Below, one piece after another: positions 52,123 to 60,722 of a stretch of 64,000 nt of DNA. Origin of the DNA: Dysgonomonas mossii (GTDB lineage Bacteria; Bacteroidota; Bacteroidia; Bacteroidales; Dysgonomonadaceae); assembly GCF_004569505.1 (NCBI RefSeq), contig NZ_SPPK01000004.1:186001-250000 (forward strand). Direction: 5' to 3'. The notes beneath the pieces were generated by a model. It did no database searches. It was not told where the DNA came from and saw only the letters and a list, made by a program, of their open reading frames with translations. The stretch's first letter is position 1. The number at the start of each line of letters is the position of its first letter. Made by a program: the position numbers and the translations under genes.

Positions 52123-53088
52123 TTAGTCCGTAATGATTAGGTTTGCTGAAATACCACCTGTCCAATCTGATATATTTACATTCCCGATTTTCAGACTCGA
52201 ACCATTAATAGTTACAGCGTAGGTGTTTTTCGTGCCTGCTTTCCAAGTGGTGTTAGCCGGGACTTTCCATGTATAGATCCGTCCGTCAATAGTAAAGTTA
52301 AAAACAACATCCCCTTCGCCTCCAGTCGATTTAATAGGCAGCACAAAGACTTTTAAGAAATCTGCTTCTAATTGAGATGGTTTTTCAGGAATAGTCAAAA
52401 GTGGATAGATATCTGAATACGCCTGAATAGATGCCGGTCTGTTCTTTCCTTCAATATTCTTAATCGTTCCTGTTGAAATATCCATTAGTCCTTCATTGAA
52501 AAGAATAGTCTTCTTATCAGCATTGGCTATTTCAATACGGGTAAGCTTTCCTTGCCAGGGATAATTGACTTTGCTGATATTAAACTGTACCAAAGCCATC
52601 GCATGCTTCATGGTCAGGCTTACTGCCGGATTATCTTTGTTGATGGCAGACTGTCCCGGAGTATGCGTTCCGTACATGTAATCCTGTTGCGTAGCGTGAT
52701 CCACAAAAATGGATCTGCCATCGGTATTGTTGCTGCTGTATGGATAATAGGCATAGACCGTCGCATTATCTCCTGCAAGCCTGATCTCAGGTGTCTGATT
52801 CCAGATTCCGTTTCTAAAAACAGATAATGCATTGTCATTTTCTTTATACGAATTATTGTTATCCCCCAGACTACCCGATGTAACGAACAAACCGATATTT
52901 GTTCCTTCAGGAAATGCGGATACAACTGATGCTTTTGTACCGACAACATCTATTGCTGTGATACCTGCCTGAATCTTTAAGATGGCATCTTTACTACCCG
53001 GATTTACCGGATGATCATCATCGTTATTGCAACTATTAAAACTAAATAGAGAGACAGCAATGGCTGTCAGAAAAAAGAACTTTTTCAT
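52123..53088 (-). CDS. Fimbrillin-family lipoprotein within the transfer operon
   Basis: A 321-residue FimA/Mfa-like fimbrillin-family protein. The lipoprotein signal is KKFFFLTAIAVSLFSFNSCNNDDD, with the acylated Cys near residue 20. The N-terminal domain has the usual opening (AILKIQAGITAIDVVGTKASVVSAFPEGTNIGLFVTSG, then ATVYAYYPYSS). The C-terminal beta domain ends in YAVTINGSSLKIGNVNISDWTGG. Such proteins build surface fimbriae or tip adhesins in Bacteroidales. It sits between traG and traI, where CTnDOT carries traH, with its own downstream hairpin. A mating-pair adhesin role is inferred. Confidence 0.85.
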   Translation of the reverse strand: MKKFFFLTAIAVSLFSFNSCNNDDDHPVNPGSKDAILKIQAGITAIDVVGTKASVVSAFPEGTNIGLFVTSGSLGDNNNSYKENDNALSVFRNGIWNQTPEIRLAGDNATVYAYYPYSSNNTDGRSIFVDHATQQDYMYGTHTPGQSAINKDNPAVSLTMKHAMALVQFNISKVNYPWQGKLTRIEIANADKKTILFNEGLMDISTGTIKNIEGKNRPASIQAYSDIYPLLTIPEKPSQLEADFLKVFVLPIKSTGGEGDVVFNFTIDGRIYTWKVPANTTWKAGTKNTYAVTINGSSLKIGNVNISDWTGGISANLIITD

Positions 53089-53141
53089 ATAATTTATTTT
53101 TTTACGTTTGAGATTAATTTAAAAATTGTCGATAAGTCTGC

Positions 53142-55646
53142 TTATTGAAGAGACTTATCTGAAGTGATTAGCTTGATAGCCTGCTCAATATCCCCGCCTA
53201 ACTTTTCCGATAGTTTTTGCACCTGTAGTTTCTCTGTCTCTTCGGTGGTATAGGTGTAATATTCAGACGGACTAACTTCTGTTGCATATACAGCCGATTG
53301 CATACCACCCAGACCGATCCAGACTTCTTTGTAGATACGGCTTGGATTGTTGGACATATTGATGGAGAGTATCTGAGCCTTTTCTTTTTCGGTCAAGCCT
53401 AATAAAGCCTGTATCGAATCGAATTTGTTCATATACTTCCGCTGATCGAGCAGTATCTTGCAATCGGAATTATTAATGATAGCTTCCTTCACAATGGGTG
53501 ATGAGATAATATCATCCACTTCCTGAGTAACAACGATAGCTTCACCAAAAAACTTACGAACGGTTTTATACAAATACTTTAGATATTCAGCCATATTGGG
53601 AGACGAAAGGGCTTTCCATGCTTCTTCCACAATCAGCTGTTTTCGGATACCTTTCAACCGACGCATCTTGTTGATAAAAGCCTCCATGATAATAATCGTC
53701 ACTATAGGGAAAAGATCTTTATTCTCCTTAATAGCATCGATTTCGAAGACAATAAAGCGTTTATTCAATAAGTCCAGTTCTTTGTCCGAATTTAGCAGAA
53801 AGTCAAAACGACCACCCCGATAATACTGACGGAGCGTTGTCAGCATATTATCAATATTGAAATCAGATTTACTGACTTCAATCTCTCTTTTCGCTAATGC
53901 AGTCTTGTACTCATCTCGCATAAACTCATAGAAGGTGTTGAAACTCGGAACAATACTTAGGTCAGCCTGAATTTTTTTAATATACTCATCGACAGCACTA
54001 CCCAGTTCTCCACTTTCGGTCTTGGATATCTTATCATCTTCACTTTTCCAAAGCGTCAGCAACAAGGTTTTCAAACTATCCTTTTTCTCTACATCAAACT
54101 GATTATCATCGGTATAAAATGGATTGAAAGAGATCGGCTTTTCTTCGGTATATGTAAAATAAATCCCATCTTCTCCTTTTGTCTTACTGCGGATCATTTC
54201 ACACAAACCCTGATAGGAATTTCCGGTATCTACTAGGACTACATGCGTGCCCTGTTCCCAGTACTGGCGGACGAGATGGTTCATAAAGAAGGATTTTCCA
54301 CTACCCGAAGGACCCAATACAAACTTGTTACGGTTGGTAATAATTCCTTTCTTCATGGGTAAGTCGGATATATCTACATGAAGCGGCTTCCCTGTTACCC
54401 GGTCTACCATCTTGATTCCGAAGGGAGAAAGCGAACTCTTGTAGTTTGTTTCTTCTACAAAAAAGCATAAAGCCTGTTCGATAAAAGTATAGAAAGCTTC
54501 TTCACTCGGGAAATCGCCCTGATTACCGGGAATACCTGCCCAAAACAAGGTCGGAGTATCAACTGTATTGTGTCGGGGTTTACATTCCATGAGAGCTAAC
54601 TGGCTACCCACATCGTTTTTAATTCGGGAAAGGACCTCCTTATCCTCACTCCAAGCCATTACATTAACATGGCAACGAACGGAGGTTAACCCGAAACTAT
54701 GTGCATCATTCAGATAATCTTCGATCCATTGCTTGTTTATCTGATTACTTCTGCTGTAACGGGATAAAGAGTGCATATTCCTTGCTTGTCTTTCAAAACG
54801 TTTCAGGTTCTCTGCATGATCATCAATAAAGATATACTGATTGACAATGTGGTTACAGGTCAAGAGCACTCCGATAGGTGCAGCAAACGACAGACGACAA
54901 TCGCTTCGATCAGTGGATAGTCTTTCATAGCGGGTATCTGTTTCCACTTTTCCGGGAAGATCATCCACATCTGAAAGCGTATGCAGACACAGATACTTAT
55001 CACCGATCTTCATTTCACCAGCACCGAGAGACATATCCTGTAAGCAGGTGGTGTCATTCTGCGATAAGGAGAAATATTTTTCGATAATACCTGCCTGATC
55101 TGCTGTTCCTACTATCTCATCAGTAGTCAATCGTACCAATTTGATAAATCCGCTATCGTTGATAATCCGTTCAAACTGGCTGACTGATTCCAGAAATTTC
55201 TGAGCCATCTCCCGATCCTGTATTTCTTTGGGAACGATAAAGCCTCGAGTTAGAGCTGTAAAGCTGCTTTGTTGTCTGGCCCTCTCTTTGGTCGTCTTAG
55301 TCAGAAAGAGATAACAGGTGTGATTTAAGAAAGGACGTTCATTAAAATGACGCTCGAAACTACGAGATAGGAAACTGATGTCTTCTTTCTGCAATTCGGG
55401 GGTGTAATCCTCTTCGATAAACCAGTCCTGCTTACAGACTATCGAATAGTTAGGTAATACCTTCATTGCTTTTGCCCAGGCTGCATGGATTGCTTCATAC
55501 TCGGTAGAGGTGACCGTAAAAAGTTCGGGCAATTCCACCCGATAGGCTACTGTTATGTCCGCATCTTTACTCAGGATACAGTCATGCTCAACTGCCAGTA
55601 TGGGAAACTTGCTTTCCAGCGTGGCGGCACTTAGTATATTCCTCAT
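53142..55646 (-). CDS. traG: Conjugative transfer ATPase TraG (VirB4-like)
   Basis: An 834-residue ATPase that energises type IV secretion at the inner membrane. It starts RNILSAATLESKFPILAVEHDCILSKDADITVAYRVELPELFTVT, the typical TraG opening. Walker A is FVLGPSGSGKSFFMNHLVRQYW (near residue 445). Walker B lies in IVEEAWKALSSPNMAEYLKYLYKTVRKFFGEAIVVTQEVDDI. TraG here is the VirB4 homologue, not the coupling protein; mobC fills that role. It overlaps traF by 4 bp and precedes the fimbrillin gene by 53 bp. Confidence 0.95.
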   Translation of the reverse strand: MRNILSAATLESKFPILAVEHDCILSKDADITVAYRVELPELFTVTSTEYEAIHAAWAKAMKVLPNYSIVCKQDWFIEEDYTPELQKEDISFLSRSFERHFNERPFLNHTCYLFLTKTTKERARQQSSFTALTRGFIVPKEIQDREMAQKFLESVSQFERIINDSGFIKLVRLTTDEIVGTADQAGIIEKYFSLSQNDTTCLQDMSLGAGEMKIGDKYLCLHTLSDVDDLPGKVETDTRYERLSTDRSDCRLSFAAPIGVLLTCNHIVNQYIFIDDHAENLKRFERQARNMHSLSRYSRSNQINKQWIEDYLNDAHSFGLTSVRCHVNVMAWSEDKEVLSRIKNDVGSQLALMECKPRHNTVDTPTLFWAGIPGNQGDFPSEEAFYTFIEQALCFFVEETNYKSSLSPFGIKMVDRVTGKPLHVDISDLPMKKGIITNRNKFVLGPSGSGKSFFMNHLVRQYWEQGTHVVLVDTGNSYQGLCEMIRSKTKGEDGIYFTYTEEKPISFNPFYTDDNQFDVEKKDSLKTLLLTLWKSEDDKISKTESGELGSAVDEYIKKIQADLSIVPSFNTFYEFMRDEYKTALAKREIEVSKSDFNIDNMLTTLRQYYRGGRFDFLLNSDKELDLLNKRFIVFEIDAIKENKDLFPIVTIIIMEAFINKMRRLKGIRKQLIVEEAWKALSSPNMAEYLKYLYKTVRKFFGEAIVVTQEVDDIISSPIVKEAIINNSDCKILLDQRKYMNKFDSIQALLGLTEKEKAQILSINMSNNPSRIYKEVWIGLGGMQSAVYATEVSPSEYYTYTTEETEKLQVQKLSEKLGGDIEQAIKLITSDKSLQ

Positions 55647-55978
55647 ACCATATCCTCCTTTCTTTTGATACGACTAATAAGCTGTATAATCCGTTTGCGG
55701 TTGATGATATAGCGGGGATGGTTACGGATGGCTTGTAACTTCATAAGCCCATGTTCTCCATACTTCTCATTCAGATGGAATGTTGCCCAAACCAATGTTC
55801 CGGCAGTAACGACTCCAAATCCGATGCAGATTACCTGACTGATCCCCATCATATACATTATCACAAAGACAATAAATACAGACAATAGTCCACCTGCAAA
55901 AATGAAGAGGTACTGGCTTTTAAGTCCCCGAAACTCTGCGGGCTTTCCGATTCCTTTGTTGATTGAATATTCTGCCAT
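55643..55978 (-). CDS. traF: Conjugative transfer protein TraF (DUF4133)
   Basis: A 111-residue inner-membrane protein with two helices (about residues 24-44 and 48-65), then a basic tail rich in Lys/Arg. The family motif is INKGIGKPAEFRGLKSQYLFIFAGGLL at the start, with LNEKYGEHGLMKLQAIRNHPRYIINRKRI at the end. It is VirB3-like by position beside the VirB4-type TraG, whose start it overlaps by 4 bp. It lies 41 bp after traE. Confidence 0.92.
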   Translation of the reverse strand: MAEYSINKGIGKPAEFRGLKSQYLFIFAGGLLSVFIVFVIMYMMGISQVICIGFGVVTAGTLVWATFHLNEKYGEHGLMKLQAIRNHPRYIINRKRIIQLISRIKRKEDMV

Positions 55979-56019
55979 TCTTCTCGTTATTAAAAGTAAA
56001 ATAAGAGAGTCTGAGACTC

Positions 56020-56319
56020 CTACAGGAAGAATGAGCGAAGGATGGTGGCGGCAACAATCAGGAAGATACAGGCTCCAAACCAGGAAGCGGCAGTCTTAGA
56101 TGTATCAGGGTCACCTGAGCTAAACTTGGAGTACACCTTTACACCTCCGATCAAACCGACAACAGCACCGATAGCATAGATCAGTTTAGTGGCTGGATCA
56201 AAGTAAGATGTCACCATATTGGTAGCATCGGTGATTCCTTGCATACCGTTTCCCTGAGCGAATACAGAGGCTGATGCAGCCATTAGTATGGCTACAAAAA
56301 ATAAAACTTTTTTGTACAT
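56020..56319 (-). CDS. traE: Conjugative transfer protein TraE (DUF4134)
   Basis: A 99-residue exported or membrane protein with a signal sequence (LFFVAILMAASASVFAQGNG) and two further hydrophobic helices (LIYAIGAVVGLIGGVKVYSKF and WFGACIFLIVAATILRSFFL). Its layout equals VirB2-type pilins. The DUF4134 family start NGMQGITDATNMVTSYFDPATKLIYAIGAVVGLIGG is recognisable. It is separated from the upstream traD-position gene by 158 bp that include a hairpin. Confidence 0.92.
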   Translation of the reverse strand: MYKKVLFFVAILMAASASVFAQGNGMQGITDATNMVTSYFDPATKLIYAIGAVVGLIGGVKVYSKFSSGDPDTSKTAASWFGACIFLIVAATILRSFFL

Positions 56320-56333
56320 AAAATTGATTTTAA

Positions 56334-56406
56334 GCTATGGGGAGTGGATAGTTCCCCATAGCGGGTTTAACTTGTAACGTTGGAAATTAGTGGCGGTCAC
56401 GGACCG
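56334..56406 (-). repeat. Two hairpins in the traD-traE gap
   Basis: GCTATGGGG and CCCCATAGC (56334-56342, 56354-56362) form a 9-bp stem. CGGTC-ACG-GACCG (56394-56406) is a 5-bp stem. Both lie in the 158-bp gap before traE, on the transfer transcript. They could tune RNA stability so the pilin-like traE is made in excess. No gene was seen here. Confidence 0.5.
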
Positions 56407-56477
56407 TTTTATTAAAATATTCTACAACTTTCTATCTCATAAGCAACCTCCTTTCTTAAAATGGTTATTATCTGACC

Positions 56478-57140
56478 TTAGAAATAATCGTCTGCTTTAA
56501 AATTTTTATACTCATCCGATTCATTTAGATGAGAAGCGAGGCCTGACTCAACATACTGCGGATTCTCTTCGGCATGTTGTTGAAGACGGAGTCCGATGAG
56601 TGATGTTATCCTGACAGATAATTCTTTTTTTGCTGAAACCATCTTATTTACCAGTTCCGTATCCCGGTTATCATACAAAACCTGTCCGGCCTTCTGTTCC
56701 TCTTCTTGGGTGGCGGTCTTGCTGTTTATAACCTTTACGGTATTCATCATTACCTCATAGTCCATCCCTCCGGCTGTATAGACTTCGCCTCTTGTATAAG
56801 CAGCAATTTCGTCTTCCTCTTCATGATCAATTACTGTTTCGGAAGGATCGGCGTCTATCACTAAGTCCTTCGGATCAGGCTCGCTTTCATCCTTTGACGA
56901 ATCAAATATATGCTCTTTTTCGTGTGGATTATCCGATTCTAAAGAACTGTCATTCAATGTCATCATTTGTCTGATATCAGGCATGCTTTTACCAACCCGT
57001 CCGACTCTTTTTTCTCTTTTCTGAGATTTTTCATCGTCTGATTTTGAGCCGTAAGAATTCTTCTTTATGGTTATTTTATAATCCGACAGTTTAATCACAA
57101 TAATCCCTACAAGGCATAGGATAATAAGTAATTCTATCAT
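56478..57140 (-). CDS. Conjugative element protein in the traC/traD position
   Basis: A 220-residue protein with one N-terminal membrane helix (IELLIILCLVGIIVIKLSDYKI), followed by a long, strongly acidic linker (residues about 60-115, Asp/Glu/Ser rich). A helical C-terminal domain follows (RGEVYTAGGMDYEVMMNTVKVINSKTATQEEEQKAGQVLYDNRDTELVNKMVSAK). Position between traB and traE is that of CTnDOT traC/traD, and the C-terminal domain is of the kind found there. I cannot decide between the two names. It starts 3 bp after traB ends. Confidence 0.72.
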   Translation of the reverse strand: MIELLIILCLVGIIVIKLSDYKITIKKNSYGSKSDDEKSQKREKRVGRVGKSMPDIRQMMTLNDSSLESDNPHEKEHIFDSSKDESEPDPKDLVIDADPSETVIDHEEEDEIAAYTRGEVYTAGGMDYEVMMNTVKVINSKTATQEEEQKAGQVLYDNRDTELVNKMVSAKKELSVRITSLIGLRLQQHAEENPQYVESGLASHLNESDEYKNFKADDYF

Positions 57141-57143
57141 CGT

Positions 57144-57551
57144 CTAGTCTATTAAATCGGTTCGATCCTGTTTATACAAAGTATTTATCTCATCCTTGTA
57201 TTTTTCAAGATGATGCTTCAGAACATTGTCGATATAACCACCGACTGATACGTCGTCTCCGGCAATTTGTTTTACGATCCGCATAATTGTTTGATATACC
57301 GATCTGCTGATATATGCACCCTGACGCAGTCGTATCTCATTACGGCATAGGAAAGTAGCTTCATAATCATCCGTACTGCTATTGCTTCGTTTATTCCGCT
57401 TACTACTATTCTCTTTAGGCTTCACAGCTTCTTCAATATTTTCTGTGATCTCTTCTTCTTTCTTGGGTGGAGCTTTGCCTTCTTTACGTTCTCCAATGGA
57501 TGCCAGCAGAAAATCTTCATCAATTTCGTATTCATTTTCCTTTTTAGCCAT
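57144..57551 (-). CDS. traB: TraB-like DUF3408 protein
   Basis: A 135-residue protein of the DUF3408 family found just after the ParA gene in CTnDOT-type operons. A charged, Glu/Lys-rich N-terminus (residues 1-55) precedes the conserved C-terminal domain TFLCRNEIRLRQGAYISRSVYQTIMRIVKQIAGDDVSVGGYIDNVLKHHLEKYKDEINTLYKQ, which resembles ribbon-helix-helix proteins. It may partner the ParA-like ATPase in DNA handling. I start at the ATG at 57551; a GTG six bases upstream is an alternative. It overlaps the traA 3' end by 8 bp. Confidence 0.82.
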   Translation of the reverse strand: MAKKENEYEIDEDFLLASIGERKEGKAPPKKEEEITENIEEAVKPKENSSKRNKRSNSSTDDYEATFLCRNEIRLRQGAYISRSVYQTIMRIVKQIAGDDVSVGGYIDNVLKHHLEKYKDEINTLYKQDRTDLID

Positions 57552-58317
57552 TAGCACCTCCCTTCACGATAGATAGAAATTCATCTGTAACCTGATCCAA
57601 CTGGCTGCCTTTTATCAACCTCTTATCGGCAGGAAGTAAAGTAGAACGGAAGATTGGTTTATGCTCAGTTGTTATTTCATGACGAAAACGTTTGGTGTCG
57701 GGAACAAATGATTTCATGACCTGTAAGCCCAATTCAGCTATTACTAATTCGTAGACTCCATACAGATGGTTACTTTCTCTTCCATCCACCATATTCCAGA
57801 GTAAATGCAAACTTTTGATATTCCCTTTACCTGTAGTTATAATCTGTTCATTGATAAGTCCGGCATATTCCAGAGAACTTTCCAGAACCATACGGTCAGC
57901 AGTAATGGGTGTTATTATATGATCCATTTGAGCAAGAGTACTTAATACTCCTTTGGCATTCATTGTTCCGGGCAGGTCGAAGAAGATAAAATCCAATGGG
58001 ACTTCTGATGCGTGAATAATCCTTTCTGCTGTTTCGATAGCATCGGTAGTTCTGCTTACTTCAATCGGATAAGCCTTTTTGTTCAGGCTCTTGCACTGCT
58101 TATAAAAAAGTGATTTGTAATACGGATCTTCTGTTACAGACTGTTTATCCCGCAACCGCATCCCATTGATACTGTATTGCGGATAGTCACAATCCACGAT
58201 AGCCACATTGTAACCCTGTGAATAATGCAGATAACTGGATAGTAAGACGGTTAAAGCTGTTTTCCCGGCTCCTCCCTTTTGGGTAGAGACTGCGATAAAT
58301 AATGTTTTCTCTTTCAT
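57544..58317 (-). CDS. traA: ParA-family ATPase TraA
   Basis: A 257-residue deviant-Walker ATPase. Its P-loop is VSTQKGGAGKTALTVLLSSYL with the signature Lys (KGGAGKT) at residues 14-20. The second motif VAIVDCDYPQYS and DFIFFDLPGTMNAKGVLSTLAQMDHIITPI follow. It is the first gene of the leftward transfer operon, as in CTnDOT. It may position DNA or the transfer apparatus. It starts about 675 bp from mobA, across the putative oriT region. Confidence 0.92.
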   Translation of the reverse strand: MKEKTLFIAVSTQKGGAGKTALTVLLSSYLHYSQGYNVAIVDCDYPQYSINGMRLRDKQSVTEDPYYKSLFYKQCKSLNKKAYPIEVSRTTDAIETAERIIHASEVPLDFIFFDLPGTMNAKGVLSTLAQMDHIITPITADRMVLESSLEYAGLINEQIITTGKGNIKSLHLLWNMVDGRESNHLYGVYELVIAELGLQVMKSFVPDTKRFRHEITTEHKPIFRSTLLPADKRLIKGSQLDQVTDEFLSIVKGGANG

Positions 58318-58720
58318 GTGATACTGTTTTAAATAAGTAATTCAATAATTCATTCGATCAATCAGGAATCATAAAGTTCGTTCAGCTATTCACTAGTTAC
58401 ATAAGGTTATCATTACTTACTGAATGATATAAATATGAAGTTTGTGAACTCTATATCAAATGAGTTATAGCCTGACGTCATGACTTAGTGAAGTCATTCA
58501 TTCATGAAGCCACAACTTCTGTCATTGTTTCCCTAATGAAAAGCTTCATTCACTCACGATATAAGTCATTACTGAGCAGATTAGATACATCTTGTATTAA
58601 AGAGTTTTTGAATGACAGAATTCACCAATTCGTTAATTGATCCACACAAAAGAACATTGAAAATAGATAACCAATAGCAGTAAAAAAAGAACTGTCATCT
58701 AATGACATCTGGTGTCACTG
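58318..58720. promoter_or_regulatory. Repeat-rich intergenic region upstream of traA
   Basis: About 400 bp without a gene, rich in short TCAT/ATGA-type words. Clear inverted repeats are TGACGTCA (58473-58480), ATGACTT-AGTG-AAGTCAT (58480-58497) and TGTCAT-CTA-ATGACA (58693-58707). GTCAT or ATGAC recurs many times between them. This suits binding sites for relaxosome or regulatory proteins near the transfer origin. No traA promoter could be fixed. Confidence 0.45.
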
Positions 58721-58762
58721 TTTGTCCGATAAGTCTATGATAAGCTTTTGATTAATGGATTC

Positions 58763-58770
58763 TACCTTTG
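58763..58770 (+). promoter_or_regulatory. Candidate -7 element of the mob operon
   Basis: TACCTTTG matches TAnnTTTG. It would give a leader of about 218 nt before mobA that includes the structured region at 58833-58943. A TTTG upstream is too close (12 bp) to be a normal -33. Confidence 0.4.
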
Positions 58771-58832
58771 TGGTGTGATAATAATCTTCCGGATTTTGAA
58801 TTGGCTAATTGTCGTTTCCGAAATTAGCTTCT

Positions 58833-58943
58833 CGGGCAATCCATCGGAGGATGGATTTTGGTATTCGTCAGAATACAGCAAGGTGTGTTTTGAGCTGCCC
58901 GAAATACTTTCCGGCTGCTCAAAACCCTTGCCCCTTACAGGGG
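58833..58943 (+). promoter_or_regulatory. Highly structured putative oriT / mob leader
   Basis: Successive stems lie in 111 bp: AATCCATC/GATGGATT (58838-58857), GTATTC/GAATAC (58861-58876), a long stem GCAAGG..GTTTTGAGC against GCTCAAAAC..CCTTGC (58878-58931, 15 bp with a 3-nt bulge), and CCCCT/AGGGG (58931-58943). CGGGCA (58833-58838) also complements TGCCCG (58896-58901). It is just upstream of mobA, where the origin of transfer of such elements usually lies. The short frames that cross it on both strands are probably not coding. It could equally be a regulatory RNA leader. Confidence 0.6.
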
Positions 58944-58993
58944 AGAAAATCACTCCGAAGTCATGATTTTGTTCATTAAATATTTATATAGTT

Positions 58994-59437
58994 ATGATAC
59001 CAGATAATCAATCAAACAGGCGAAAAGGTGGAAGGAATCCCAAAGAGAAGCCTGCCGTATTTCGCTATTCTATTCGAATGAATGTAGATGAGAATAATAA
59101 ATTTCTGTCCTTATTTGAGCAGTCGGGAGAAGTAGTCAAAGCACATTTTATAACCTCATGTATTTTCAACAGACCCATAAAAGTGGTCAAAATAGATAAA
59201 GGTGTACAGGACTATTATATGCGGATGACAACTTTTTTCGGACAATACCGTGCTATCGGAACAAATTATAACCAGATAGTAAAAGCATTGAAGTCGAACT
59301 TTACAGAGAAGAAAGCATTGGCTTTTCTTTATAAACTGGAAAAAGCAACACTTGAATTGGTCACTTTACAAAGACAAATGATGGAGCTAACAGATGAGTT
59401 TGAACGAAAATATGGACATCTATGGTTGCAAAAATAA
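58994..59437 (+). CDS. mobA: Mobilisation accessory protein MobA
   Basis: A 147-residue DNA-binding accessory protein of the relaxosome. A basic N-terminus (RRKGGRNPKEKPAVFRYSIRMNVDENNKFLSLFEQSG) resembles the ribbon-helix-helix-like start of Bacteroidetes MobA/BmgA-type proteins. The C-terminal half is a helical bundle (QYRAIGTNYNQIVKALKSNFTEKKALAFLYKLEKATLELVTLQRQMMEL). It overlaps the relaxase gene by 16 bp, so the two are made together. It probably recognises the adjacent oriT region. Confidence 0.85.
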   Translation: MIPDNQSNRRKGGRNPKEKPAVFRYSIRMNVDENNKFLSLFEQSGEVVKAHFITSCIFNRPIKVVKIDKGVQDYYMRMTTFFGQYRAIGTNYNQIVKALKSNFTEKKALAFLYKLEKATLELVTLQRQMMELTDEFERKYGHLWLQK

Positions 59438-60705
59438 GTAAAGGAAGTTCTCTTCAGGGTGCATTGTTGTATAATCAGGAGAAGGTAAAAGAGCAGCAAG
59501 CAAAGGTTCTTTTCAGCAATAGGATCATATTAAATCGGGATGGTTCTCTGAATATGTATCTGGCAAATCTATCATTTGCTCCATACCTGAATGCAAACCA
59601 GAATACAGAAAAAATAGTATCACACATATCAATCAACCCGCATCCCAATGACGAAGTTTCAGATGAAATGTATAACGAAATAGCACAAGCATATATGCAA
59701 AAATTAGGATATGGAGAACAGCCCTATATTGTTTATAAACACGAAGATTTGGATCGAAAGCATATCCATATCGTGACAGTAAATATAGACGAAAATGGGA
59801 AAAAGGTCGATGATTCATTTGAAAAAAGACGTTCTAAAGACATTACCCGAGAATTGGAAAAAGCCTATAACCTGCATCCTGCAGAGAAAAAGAAACAGAT
59901 GGTAGAACTACCACAGATCAAAGGCATAGATTATCAATCAGGAGACATTAAGAAACAGATAGCTAATATTTCAAAATCTCTGCTAAAGAATTATCGTTTC
60001 CAATCCGTAAATGAGTTCCGTACTCTATTATCCCTTTATGGAGTAACAGTAGAGGAAGTTAAGGGTGAAGTAAAAGATAAGAATTATTCAGGTCTGGTAT
60101 ATTCAGCTATAGATGAGAAAGGAGAAAAGGTTGGGAATCCGATAAAGTCATCCGTTATCGGGAAAGGTGTAGGATATGATGCATTACAAAGCCGGTTGGA
60201 ATATTCCGCTAAGTATATGAAAGAACACAAGGTATTTGAATCCCTGAAATTGATTGTCGGCTCGGCAATAACTAATTATACCGATAAGCAGACTTTTCTT
60301 AAAGACTTGGCTAAAAATAATATCAATATAGTATTTCGCGAAAATACGGAGGGACGGATCTATGGCGCAACCTTTATTGATCATCAGAGCAGATGTGTTT
60401 TCAATGGCTCAAAAATGGGAAAGGAGTTCTCTGCAAATATTTTTAATGAGCTATTTAAGCATGATACTACAAATAAACATCAGCTAATCATAAATTCGGC
60501 AGATAATACAACGAAAGGATCTGAAGCTGATAAACCAATAGACAGCTTTACCGAAAACGCCGATTATAGTAACAAACAGGAAGATTCTACAATAGATATT
60601 TCGTTATTGGAACAACATGGTACAGACTATACAGAAGAGGCTTTTACTCGCAGAATGGAAAATGAAGAGAAGAAGCGAAAACGAGCAAAATTCAAAGGAT
60701 TATAA
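59422..60705 (+). CDS. mobB: Relaxase MobB (MobP-type nuclease domain)
   Basis: A 427-residue relaxase that nicks oriT and pilots the strand. It starts MVAKISKGSSLQGALLYNQEKVKEQQAKVLF, the usual N-terminus of Bacteroidetes mobilisation nucleases. The metal-binding three-His motif is seen as HISINPHP and DRKHIHIVTVNI (HxH, near residue 117). A catalytic Tyr is likely among those near residues 15 or 95, but I cannot fix it. The C-terminus is variable and charged. It overlaps mobA and lies 17 bp before mobC. Confidence 0.92.
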   Translation: MVAKISKGSSLQGALLYNQEKVKEQQAKVLFSNRIILNRDGSLNMYLANLSFAPYLNANQNTEKIVSHISINPHPNDEVSDEMYNEIAQAYMQKLGYGEQPYIVYKHEDLDRKHIHIVTVNIDENGKKVDDSFEKRRSKDITRELEKAYNLHPAEKKKQMVELPQIKGIDYQSGDIKKQIANISKSLLKNYRFQSVNEFRTLLSLYGVTVEEVKGEVKDKNYSGLVYSAIDEKGEKVGNPIKSSVIGKGVGYDALQSRLEYSAKYMKEHKVFESLKLIVGSAITNYTDKQTFLKDLAKNNINIVFRENTEGRIYGATFIDHQSRCVFNGSKMGKEFSANIFNELFKHDTTNKHQLIINSADNTTKGSEADKPIDSFTENADYSNKQEDSTIDISLLEQHGTDYTEEAFTRRMENEEKKRKRAKFKGL

Positions 60706-60722
60706 TAACAACTAAAAATCAT

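Noticed and set aside
58748..58966. Opposed 72- and 63-codon frames between traA and mobA
   Set aside because: Both cross the strong inverted repeats and have no start context or family match. Structure, not coding, explains this region.
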